Origin: Siphonodentalium dalli
Lineage: Eukaryota; Mollusca; Scaphopoda; Gadilida; Siphonodentaliidae
Assembly: GCA_032622095.1 (NCBI GenBank)
Contig: CP136061.1
Coordinates: 137,231,587 to 137,295,586 of the forward strand
DNA: 64,000 nt
Direction of reading: 5' to 3'
Each line of letters starts with the position of its first letter. Positions within the stretch are counted from its first letter, which is position 1. This document shows, piece by piece, positions 47,425 through 57,248 of the stretch. The position numbers were made by a program, and so were the translations under genes. Below the pieces are notes generated by a model, which saw only the letters and a program-made list of their open reading frames with translations, was not told the DNA's origin and ran no database searches.

Positions 47425-48310
47425 GAAGCGACAGAATACGTTACCACTGTGAACGAGACGCATGCTAATAGTAAAATCTTGATTTGAATAGACAGCCATA
47501 GCAGATAATATATATACTTCCAAATACATTAGTTTATAATATCATATAATCATATATCATTTTGAACATGCATGTCCGCCACAATACATGTTTGCTTAAT
47601 TTCCAAGGATTGAGAAGAGAATGAATTAGAGCACTAGTTTTGTGATCTTGAACGAGTTTCAGATCATTTTAATACTTTGCAAATCCGAATGCATATCGAT
47701 GTGTTATACATAATGACGCTAGCCTAGTCGGCAGTGGTAACGTATGTAACGTATTCTGTCACATGGGAAATTGGAGGCTCATATTTCCATCTGTTGTATG
47801 TCAGGGGATAATTTGTTAAAACGTCCGCCAATACAGATTTCAATTATATGGATACCTACTTCAAGAAACTAACCGAATTGGCTCTTATGGTTAACTTCGA
47901 TTTTTCGGTGAAACATCATGTCCATTGGGCCCACTTAGCTGAGAATGTGCATTAAGCACAATTGAATTGGACGTAAGCCTGTAAGGGCAATAGCCATAAG
48001 CCCATAACAAGTTTTCTCCCCTCAAAGATCAAATGAGGTTCATAATCAGGGTTGGCCGGATAGTTATGACTATTCTATAATCTTTAATGGGGTTTTGTTT
48101 ACCGGTATGTGATCAATAATTGCGCTTAAACTTAATTAATTGCAGAGTTTTAAAATGTATTAAAGCGCAATTGCTGCCCACATAATGTTAAATGAATTGT
48201 GCAATTTAGTTACATTTATGTACAACTAAAGTCATTTGCGCTTAAGTCCAATTATTTAATAAATGTGAAAACGGCTCCCATAAATTACTGAAAGTCCAAT
48301 TAGTATTTCC
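47425..48310. repeat. Right member of a 10.8 kb inverted-repeat pair
   Basis: It contains CGACAGAATACGTTACCACT (47429), its near complement at 47731-47761, GCTGAGAATGTG (47940), AGCGCAATTGC (48165) and AATAAATGTGAAAACGGCTC (48255). These mirror the ordered words of 37495-38430. The 47429/47761 pair also forms its own local inverted repeat of about 330 bp. Confidence 0.55.
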
Positions 48311-49472
48311 ATCAAAGACTGAGCAGATATATAACATATAAGAACAAACTTTTTCTATTTCTCTATGTTGTTCCACTCACCCTGCCAGGTTTATTTCCAA
48401 TAGTTCTTGAAATGTGTTGCGATTCTTTTTCGTGTGCCAGTTATTTAGTAGGCCTAAAGGTGATTTTTTTTACTAAATAAAGGGCATAGGCCTGCTAGAG
48501 TTATATTTCTTTGAAAAACTTAAAACATTGGGGCGACGACGGGGAAGTCGTATGATAATGCCGATGATGTTTTTACAGACATATATTTTTCCACATTTAT
48601 CCACTGCGTGTGCTTTGGGTCCCTTTAACAACGTTTATCCTGAGTGCTCTTGAGTGCTCTTATGTGATACAGACTATAGCAGCTATTCCACCAATTTAGC
48701 TAACCCATGCGATAAAACTATGACATCACTTCCTTCTTGCCCAACAGTAGAATTTTTGCTATTTTGCGCAGTTGTAATTTACCGGCTTCATGGCTTTAAA
48801 AAATAAAATTTCCAGTGAGTATCGTGAAACAATTAGAACATGATGCAAAATTCACTTAAATATATGAATATTTATTTTCGGCTGATATGGTATTTTTCGA
48901 ACCAAAGAGATTAATGAGTAGTATTCTTAGAATTTGAAGAAGCTGCTGGATATTTCACCCGCTCAATTTGTAAACAACCCCTAACTTCGTATGTCATGCT
49001 ATTGCTAAACCAATTCTATTCAGTATTTGGCGTAATATGTAATCGTTACCTAAAATATCTAAAAGAGTAGTAATTTATTCTCTCATCGTTCTTTTCTTTG
49101 ATGTCTTCTCAAGCAATTGTTGATGAAATGCGGAAGACAAACATTTCGACCACGTTGAGTTTGTTTACCATTGTGAAAAATGGTGGCTCGCGCAAGTGAC
49201 GGCGCAGATGCGCACAATTCGTGCGATTTTTACTCATTTTTGCGCATTCGACAATTTTAACCCATTTAATAATATAATTTACTGTTATATAACAATTATT
49301 TTGAGGTGTTTTCGTGATCTGTTGGAAAATTGGTTAGTCAAGTCAACGGGGATGGTACTATCTTGCATTTTGGGGAATTTTTCCAGTCATTGCATGTCAG
49401 ACATGTCAAGAACTCAAAGTTTCAAACAAGGAAAAATTACAGACAAACATGCCACCACAGTTACTGGACATA
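48311..49472. other. Intergenic DNA with one CpG-rich island
   Basis: Mostly AT-rich. 49175-49250 stands out (GGTGGCTCGCGCAAGTGACG, GGCGCAGATGCGCAC, TTTGCGCATT) and could be a promoter or 5' exon. The open frame 49196-49495 after it has no recognised motif. Confidence 0.35.
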
Positions 49473-49597
49473 AAGTCCCAAAAATAAGGTTTTAATCGAG
49501 TTTATAAATCGGTATCTCTATAATATATATATTGCTCTCTATATACATGTAGGGATACCGATTTATAAACTCGATTAAAAACTTATTTTTGGGACTT
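49473..49597. mobile_element. Tc1/mariner-like MITE, about 125 bp, TA flanked
   Basis: AAGTCCCAAAAATAAG and TTTAATCGAGTTTATAAATC are mirrored by GATTTATAAACTCGATTAAA and CTTATTTTTGGGACTT. TA dinucleotides lie on both sides (49471-49472, 49598-49599). The arms are about 48 bp with an AT-rich loop. Superfamily is inferred from TA only. Confidence 0.7.
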
Positions 49598-49648
49598 TAA
49601 TAATAATATGTCAAGTAACTGTGATGGCACATAACATGTAAATTGTAT

Positions 49649-50010
49649 CACTATCAGGACAGGGGCACCGGAAGAGGGGGGCAGCTGACCCCCCTGCCCT
49701 TGACCAAGGGGGGGGGGGCAGGACTTAATTGCCCTTTTTCTGGAGACAGAAATGCTTTTTGTGTGTTTAATCTCGTCTTTTTATAGCAAAATGTGACTTG
49801 TTTGGTCCAAATACCACCAATTTCACAAGGAATTTTATCACAAAACGGCCATAAAAACCGACAAATACCATTAAAATAGGGATTTTTGCCACAATGAATT
49901 TATGGTTATTTTCCCGAGTTTGCGGAGGAAATGCCCTTTTTTGCGGAAAAGTGCCCTTTTTGTAGGCTCTGCCCCCCCCCCCATGCCCTTGGATGCTTCC
50001 GGCGCCCCTG
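49649..50010. mobile_element. hAT-like MITE, about 362 bp, AATTGTAT duplication
   Basis: AATTGTAT is present at 49641-49648 and 50011-50018. The right terminus CTTCCGGCGCCCCTG pairs with CAGGGGCACCGGAAG at 49659-49673. The left end carries about 10 extra bases before that word. G/C runs and CCAAGGG / CCCTTGG words follow on each side, and GTGCCCTTTTT words recur inside. The 8-bp duplication and CAGGGGC terminus fit hAT. Confidence 0.7.
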
Positions 50011-51396
50011 AATTGTATCATAGATCTGACATCCACGGCAGATCATGCTATGTTGAGTATGTACTTCCTCAAAGTTGAAGTTGCTGATTTTTCATTTCTG
50101 TATTGCACATGTACCACATCATATGAATGAAAATTTATATAGTTTATCAATAAAAATCAATAAATTATTATTATATTACATGGAATACAACTTTATTATA
50201 ATTTATAGGGCAATTCCACGTGACTGACATTACATTCAAAGAACTTTTTCCAGATTCATTGTGGTGTTACCAGCAACATGTATAAATATATAATCTTATT
50301 TATATGTGTGATGTTGGCTTGTGCCAGGGTGCACCCACAAATGTGCTTTATTCTGAATTTAGTCAAGCGATGATAAAATGGCATCGGTCAATGTTAGCGT
50401 GACTGACATTACATGAAAATATCAAGGCACATTGCCAACTTGTTTTCAAATTAAATTTGTCTTAAATTTACAGAAACTCATATGTTTTTCTTTGTTAATT
50501 TTTCATGGTAGATATTTCAAGATAATGTAATAGCAAAATTTAAGCTTAGAACTATAATAAAATATTTTTTGTTGTCCAAATTATGCGTGACTGACATTAC
50601 ACTAATTTCGTGACTGACATTACGCTATGAAATATGTCAAGTATTTCCAACAGTTTCTGATCCAAATGAGTAATTAGTGCCCTAAAATCATATTTTATGG
50701 GGTTTAAATGCATTTAATATATTTGATTACCATATACAGCACATGAACATAACATTGGCTAATGTAAGCGTGACTGACATTACACAAAATTATCCAAGAT
50801 ACATGGTAACTGGATTTCAAATTTAAGTTGTTTTACATTCAAAGAATTTAATATGAACACCTTTTTCAATTATTATAGTTGGAATTTCAAAATAATATTA
50901 TGGATAGACTAATGTCTGTGACTGATATTATTTGATTAAATTTGTGGAAAACATTAGCCTATGGTTTAAACAAATTCTCAATGACCTTTTGCACAAGTTT
51001 TTCAGACAATAGTGTTCGGAGACCAGGAAAATGGGAGGTGATTTGCGTAGTTGTCTTATACTTTCAGTTTGGCAAACATTTTCAACAAATGCATATGAAA
51101 TTTCAGTTGGATATTTCACATCAAATCTATGTTGAAATTTCCCTGGTACAGTTTGTTTACCAGTATTTAGTGAGATATATTATGTTTTTATACAAGTTGA
51201 ATAAATAAATAAGTGGATAAGAATCGTCATTGTATGGCAGCCCCCCGAGAAATATGATAACATAATACTGGGACTTTCTCGTAGAAGTTGAACAACTCAT
51301 TACCACAACAAAAGTCTGAGCACACTGTTTATTATACCTGGGAACATGAATTTCTGAATATATAACCTAGCTGCTAATTTTAAGCCCACTTGTAGT

Positions 51397-51832
51397 TAGG
51401 GCTGTAACAATGCGGAAGTTCACGTTGCAATGTACATCCCAATGTTTATGCTTCGATGGGGTGTGAACCACGATGCACAATTGCTAGTTGTCACTGCCGT
51501 GGTACATGTATATCTATGAATTAATTCAGCCTCATTCAGGCTCATTGTAGTGATCAAGTTGCTCATTGCCCAAATGGTAACCAATCTGATTCATGCAATT
51601 AGGAAGGGTAAATTGCCAACTAACTTTCTCTTTCTCGTTGATGAAATTGATGTCACTCTTGGAAATAAATGTTGAGAAACTGAATTCTTGAGTGTTGTTA
51701 GAAAGCATTTGATGAGTTTTTATTCAAAAGTGTGCCTTTCATAAATCGTGATGTATCACTTCAGACATTTACGATGCGATGCATTGACTAAATTGCGATG
51801 CATTGAAATCATGATGAATCATTGCAGCCCCA
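51397..51832. mobile_element. hAT-like MITE, 436 bp, nested
   Basis: The left end TAGGGCTGTAACAATG and right end CATTGCAGCCCCA form an imperfect inverted pair. Flanks CTTGTAGT (51389-51396) and TTTGTAGT (51833-51840) are an 8-bp duplication with one change. TAGGGCTG-AAC is a familiar hAT terminus. The interior has GCGATGCATTGA words and no transposase. Confidence 0.75.
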
Positions 51833-51878
51833 TTTGTAGTATATTTTTTTTCATGCAAACAGCAGGATTTTACTGGAA

Positions 51879-52022
51879 ATATTAGGGAAGTTTAGATTGA
51901 AAAACTTCTAACTTTACACGTCAAACAATTTGTCGCATATTTTCCACCACATCCATAGCTAATTTAAGTTTATCAATGCTTGAAGGGAGAAGTTAGAAGT
52001 TTCTCAATAAACATCCCTATTG
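51879..52022. repeat. Small inverted-repeat element of about 145 bp
   Basis: TAGGGAAGTTTAGATTGAAA with AACTTCTAACTT (51882-51914) is mirrored by AAGTTAGAAGTTTCTCAATA with AACATCCCTA (51989-52020). A related solo end is at 44058. This is probably a MITE, with no clear target duplication. Confidence 0.6.
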
Positions 52023-52820
52023 TGATAAGAAGTTAGTATATGTAGTTACTGTGATAGATATTGGGGCATTAAAAGACAAGGTTGCCTATTGACACCAAAT
52101 ATATACCGGTTAGCAGCTCAGACTTTGCATACTTCTTTTTAGAATAGACCAATGGTGAATTATATTCACAATTGTGTACCAATGATCATGACATTTAATT
52201 TTATTGATAGCTTGTTTATTCGGAGATAAGAACATTAAACCAATCACTGAATATATAGTACTGCCAATTAAGAATCAGAGCTCTGTAATACCACAGTACA
52301 TCCATTCGCATTAAATAATATTGAACAAAGAACTGCACTGTGTCATCATCTATACCATGCATTTAACTATTTGCTGGGAAATCTGGGAAATCAAAATTCC
52401 CACGTGAATTAACAACAACTGGGCCATTCAGTTTCTTGCATATGTCTTCCCGTTGATATATAAGCTTGTCTTAATGTGAAGGCCACTTCCAGAACTTCCC
52501 AGCGGCCAGCACTGACCATAACATAAACTTCATATGTTAAAATCGCAAAAACACATCTTAGGAGATACCGGTAAGTACGACGTGTACGACTTACTCACTC
52601 GCCATCTATGTTCTGAAACATTTCTTACTATATTAAATACCGCTACACATACCGTAAATTCAATGCTCACATACATGTACATCATGAGAACAATATTCAA
52701 AATTACTAGTAGTAGATGCACTTATAAATATGGAACTGCATATGTTTACAAATCCAATTAAAACATGTAGTATGTTTTCTTACAAGATTTTTATGTCATC
52801 TACCAGAATAGGAACAAATT
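52023..52820. other. Interior of the 3.2 kb element, no gene recognised
   Basis: AT-rich, with short frames on both strands (52530-52760) that lack recognisable motifs. Confidence 0.35.
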
Positions 52821-53639
52821 GCAAAACGTGACTGACATTACATGTCGTGACTGACATTACGCGTGACTGACATTACATATTTCAACTCTTGCTAGCGGTC
52901 AACTTAGACATCGAATGGTGCTTATTTTGAACACAGACATTGAGGCTCAGGTATATTGAGCGTCTCTAAGATATGGTTGTTATATTATCATGCAATATTG
53001 TTTTATACAAAAAAAGGTAGTATTTTCGTGACTGACATTACATATAGTATGTAGATTTCTGAAAAATATTTTTCCCCAAATGGACATCAGTCACAGAAAT
53101 GATAAACCCAAGATGTGTTATAGCGTGCATCGACCTATTTAAATACTGAAATACTACAGGTCAATCTTAAATAATTGTTACTATTTGCTCAATTACTTAC
53201 AAGCCACTTTTAGCAACAAATTTAGTAGCACATGTGGGTTAACAATGGCATAAGCTTTCAGCACTAAATTGATGAATATGAGAGAGAGAAAAACTGTTTT
53301 CAATAACTTGAATACCATAACTATCAGATTTTCAAACTGTTTAGTAAATATTCAAGATTTAATTTTTTCACAAATTTCATTCTCCGTCGTGGAATTGCCC
53401 TATAGGTAAATTTTTTAACCCATGGAAATTATAAAACAAAACATATTGCCCCTGGGTTAAATATTAATTGTTTAAAAAATTAACAGGTCTGGTTATCAGG
53501 GAGGCTTTCCAACCAAGCTTCAGAGTATTTATTATATGACTATCGTTTTTCTTTCCCCAATACCGCTATTGTATAGCGATCATTTCCTGGCCATCGGAAC
53601 AGCTGCAGTTTGATCCGATGTCATACCACCCTTCCTCAT

Positions 53640-53700
53640 CTCGCATACTGCGCATGACCGGAAAAAGCAGTACAGTTCTTTCTTTATTTTTGATACTAGC
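53640..53700 (+). promoter_or_regulatory. Candidate promoter: TGCGCATG next to ACCGGAA
   Basis: CTGCGCATGACCGGAAAAAG (53648-53667) joins an NRF1-type half site (TGCGCATG) to an ETS-type core (CCGGAA). It lies in a short, non-repetitive, more GC-rich stretch 3.5 kb upstream of the first NRF1 coding exon. Such pairs are common in vertebrate housekeeping promoters. Activity here is inference. Confidence 0.3.
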
Positions 53701-53742
53701 GAGCGTGTGAATTGGTTTAATTTCATAATTAATGAGAGAAAT

Positions 53743-53795
53743 TGTGCTTTTTAAATAAAAAGCATGTGCTTTTTAAATAAAAAGCATGTCATATA
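53743..53795. repeat. Tandem palindrome GTGCTTTTTAAATAAAAAGCAT, two copies
   Basis: TGCTTTTTAAATAAAAAGCA is self-complementary except at the centre and occurs twice in a row (53744, 53766). The second occurrence ends in GTCATAT. Confidence 0.8.
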
Positions 53796-53803
53796 ATAAA
53801 CCT

Positions 53804-53966
53804 GTTATCGCTGCAGTGAATTGATCTGGGCTTCGCATCACGTCTCGTTGAAGAGGTCAGATCGCTGGATCAAACTCGACGCCTGCGGCGGCTCGTTTGA
53901 TCCAGCGATCTGACCTCTTCAACTCGATGTGATACTTCGCCCCAGATCAATTCACTGCAGCGATAA
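53804..53966. repeat. Hairpin C with direct CTCG and CTTCGC words on inverted arms
   Basis: Arms of about 80 bp (TTATCGCTGCAGTGAATTGA; AGGTCAGATCGCTGGATCAA) are mirrored exactly on the right. CTCG at 53844, 53875, 53892 and 53923, and CTTCGC at 53831 and 53935, lie at mirror positions about 53885 but read the same way on the plus strand. The loop is ACGCCTGCGGCGG. It follows the same rule as hairpins A and B with unrelated arm sequence. Confidence 0.92.
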
Positions 53967-53999
53967 CATGTATATATCATATGTATGTGCCTGGTAAAT

Positions 54000-54890
54000 T
54001 TGAATCCATCGCACACCCTGCAGCCTGCATTTATTGGAAAATGTTTTGAAAATTTACAATACCGGTACAGGCATGTTTAGGATCACCTCTAGATGGGAGG
54101 TATCAATTTTAGCAATTTTTTTATGAAAAACACCCTACAAGCTACATCCCTTATCCGATCATCTGATCACCAAACTTCATTTGGATCTTTGGGGTGACCT
54201 CCAGATGGGAGATATCAATTTTTCCCAAAATTTGTTAAAAAAAAACATGGCCACCCCAGCAGCCATCTTGGATATTAAATTTGAATCCATTGGCTCACTC
54301 GCAGCCTGCATTTATTGGAGAATTGTTTTTAAAATTTGCAGGCATGTTTAGGATCACCCCTAGATGGGACAAATCAAATTTGAAAATGTTTTGATGAAAA
54401 ACATGGCCACCGGCAGCCATCTTGGATTTTACTCTTTGCATGACTACATCCTTTGGCACACCCTACAAACCACATCCCTCAACCGATCATGACCAAACTT
54501 TATATGGATTTTCATGGTGACTTGTAGATGGGAGCCATCAATTTTTTTTCTTCAAAATTCATAGAATATCATGGCTGCCAGCAGCCATTTTGGATTTTAC
54601 TCTTTGCATGACTAAATCCTTTGGCACACACTACAGGCCACATCCCTCATCCAATTGTCATCAATCTTTATATGGATCTTCGGGGTGTCCTCTAGATTAA
54701 AGCTATCGATTATTTCCGAAATTTGTCAAAAAAACATGGCTGCCAGCAGTATCTTCGATTTCAAATTTGATTCCATCCGGCACACACTGCAGCCCACTTT
54801 AATTGGTGAAATGTTTCAAATGAAAATAATTTCATCTACACAATACAGGACCTTTACTGTAACTTTTTGGCTTTCCTTCTTCATCATTCT
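54000..54890. repeat. Tandem array of the GCCATCTTGGAT family, about five units
   Basis: AGATGGGAG or variants at 54084, 54203, 54362, 54524 and 54691 alternate with GCAGCCATCTTGGAT-type words at 54258, 54409 and 54579. CACACCCTACA, TTTATTGGAGAATTG and CCGATCAT words also recur. Unit spacing is roughly 120-165 bp. The 85-codon frame at 54655-54912 lies in it and is not credible. Confidence 0.85.
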
Positions 54891-54969
54891 ATTCATTGCT
54901 CAGCAAAATTAAACTCCTTCCCAAGTTGAGCTACAGTGTCATTGGCACTTTCATTTTGGCTTTCCACAT

Positions 54970-55130
54970 TGTTTTGTACCATACTGCGGCGCGCAGACCT
55001 TAAAATCCATCAAATTTTGCGAGAATCAAAACATAGTGTTTTCAAAGGAATCCTGACTTTTTAAGAGAATCAAAATGAGAATCATAATTCTGATTCTCAT
55101 CGGATTTTAAGGCCTGCCACCCAATGACGG
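54970..55130. repeat. Short inverted repeat near ACCTTAAAATCC
   Basis: GACCTTAAAATCCATCAAAT with GCGAGAATCAAAA (54997-55030) is loosely mirrored by TGATTCTCATCGGATTTTAAGG (55090-55113). It is possibly a small MITE, with no clear duplication. Confidence 0.4.
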
Positions 55131-55287
55131 AACAGTTAAATACAGTGTATTTCTCACCCGATCATGCAAATGTCGGGAGTCATTGGAAATATTGAAAATA
55201 TTTTACAAATCTGAATAATCTTGATTAATCAGAGATATATTCGTCTATAGGCATTCTTGATATGTACTTGTAGACTTTCAATGTTAA

Positions 55288-55615
55288 CCTCTTCGCTGCT
55301 ATAACGTCTGTAACTATTACGGACGTAAAAGTGCACGCCGTGTGCTATATGGTCCGTAGGTACTACGGACCTACTTCAGCACACTAGAAGTAGGTCATTA
55401 TACATAACTGGAACTCAGAGATTAGTGCATCGGAATAACTGTATCTCTACGTTTCGAAAAGTGTATGATGTCCCACGATTGTGAACGATAATAGCTTTCA
55501 GCTGAGTCAGTTGTATGGTTCTTGTGACATTCCCGCTATATTTTCCCATTGGAAAATGCCAAAAACGACAACAGCCCAGCACACGACGTCATAACGTCAT
55601 TTAGCAGCGAAGAGG
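55288..55615. mobile_element. TTAA-flanked MITE, 328 bp (piggyBac-like)
   Basis: TTAA lies at 55284-55287 and 55616-55619. The termini CCTCTTCGCTGCTA and TAGCAGCGAAGAGG are perfect inverted repeats, extended by ATAACGTC words. Inside, GTCCGTAGGTACTACGGAC is a local palindrome. It has no coding capacity. Confidence 0.85.
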
Positions 55616-55619
55616 TTAA

Positions 55620-57144
55620 TGATTTTCGAAACAAAAACTGTACAAACTTTTATTATTTGAAGAAATAAGATTTTTCGTGACAGAAACTTTCAGCGGGTCT
55701 TATACATGTACTTTGTAATATGCGTGCTCCATCAACCATCTGACACTCTTGTAATTGCATACCCTAGTTTGCCCTTGCAGTATACAGTAATTATAGTGAT
55801 GAATTGGTCTTCATCTCATGGGCACTACTAGTAAATTTCCTAGGTTCAGCATTAGTTTAATACCCATATTCGCTGAACCTGGTATTTTGATACCCAGGTT
55901 AGGCTCATATATATATTCGATTAAATTCGCGATCTCAAATCTGATTCGATTCAAGATTCAACTTCATTATAAACCCCCGATTCGCATGGCCATAAATTTA
56001 TTTATGGTGCATAAAGTTCTGGTTATTGATGGTGTCACCCCACCCCCCCCTTTCCAGCCCAAATCACAATTTTGTTTATGTAAATCAGTAACTACCTTAA
56101 AATGGGGTGATTTCCAAATGAAATATTAAAATACATTATTTGTACACACCAAATGACAATTTGACAAACAAATAGCAATAAACAAAATCACATCTAAATA
56201 CAAAATCATGCTCAAAGAAATGAATAAATATATCAGTATCGTATAGCAATAGTGGGTGGAAGACGAGTGTTACAAATAAAATATTAAAATACCATCTTAT
56301 TCTTGGACACCAAATGACAATTTAACAAACAATTAGCATAAACCAAATCATATCCAATACAAAATCATACTCAAAGAAATGAAGAAAAAGATAAGATTCA
56401 AATACCGGTGTCAACTAAAAATACATGTACATTCATAATTCCCAAAAATATTAAAAACCACTCTGTAGTAATTTAGAGTAAAAACCACTCTGTAGTAATT
56501 TAGAGGAACTGATATTCTATGTTGGCAGAAGAAAACAAAATGCAAATTAAAAATGAAAAATAATTCCACATACAACTCAAAAGCCTTTAATAATTCTATA
56601 AAACTATCATCCAGAACAATTTAATTTCAATAGGAAAATATCTGAGAAAGAAAATAATTCAAAATGTAAGGGGGTGAGAATTATGTATAATGTTCCAATG
56701 TAAAATCCACACCAAAAGGGTGGGAAATATTTGGTTAGAAAATACCGGCTATCTTTCACCCACAATTGCTAAACCGAGAATGACAAAATTCACGCTGTAA
56801 CTACAAATAGCCATAAACTGGTCATATTAAATGACGAACATAGAGTCTTACTGTCCAAAATCACCTCGCTTTATCACCCCATTTTACGTACTGTGATACA
56901 TGTACCTCCTGTTATGTTATGCACATTAGTTTAGCAAATGTGTGATAATTATCTTTTTGGTGTGAAATAACATTGTCTTGTACTCCATAACTTTTTAATG
57001 ACCTGATTCACAGCTAGGATTCACCGTTCTCAGTTAACCGGTATTTTCCGTTATCAGGGGGTTGGGGGTGACACTTTCGTACTTAGTAATTATCCCTGTT
57101 GAGTCGGGTGAAGGGTGAAAACTTTAAATTTTTCCATTTTTCAG
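55620..57144. repeat. Intergenic or 5' region with a direct duplication
   Basis: 56126-56228 and 56281-56384 are direct copies (CACCAAATGACAATTT, CAAAATCATACTCAAAGAAA). AAAACCACTCTGTAGTAATT occurs twice in a row at 56456-56505. TAGGTTCAGC (55841) and CGCTGAACCT (55872) form a small hairpin. The 103-codon frame 55818-56129 is unrecognised. No promoter motif is visible just before the first NRF1 coding exon, which is preceded by an intron. Confidence 0.55.
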
Positions 57145-57248
57145 GAATTTACTAATTTATAACCACTGAAGAAGACTACAAAAGACTGAGCGGACATGGA
57201 TCCAATGCATGGTGCAGCTTCATCATCCCAGCAAATCTACATACCATG
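57145..57248 (+). CDS. NRF1: NRF1 homologue, first coding exon (coding part 57196-57248)
   Basis: An acceptor (TTTTCCATTTTTCAG ending at 57144) precedes a short 5' UTR segment. ATG at 57196 opens MDPMHGAASSSQQIYIP plus two bases of a split codon, and the exon ends at CATACCATG with a GTATTT donor (57249). The phase-2 end joins exactly to the exon at 59678, which carries the recognisable NRF1 block. The peptide itself is too short to identify alone. The assignment rests on phase, spacing and the next exon. Upstream non-coding exons are expected because this exon starts at an acceptor. Confidence 0.7.

Larger units (their letters stand above)
50207..53403. mobile_element. TIR-bounded region of about 3.2 kb with GTGACTGACATTAC repeats
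   Basis: The left end ATAGGGCAATTCCACG (about 50211) is mirrored by CGTGGAATTGCCCTAT at 53388-53403, with TATA at both edges. The word GTGACTGACATTAC occurs at about 50220, 50399, 50587, 50608, 50770, 52829, 52846, 52862 and 53029, always in the same orientation and clustered toward both ends. The left copies sit in diverged units of about 370 bp. No transposase is visible, and nested elements occupy the middle. The superfamily is unknown. Confidence 0.65.
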
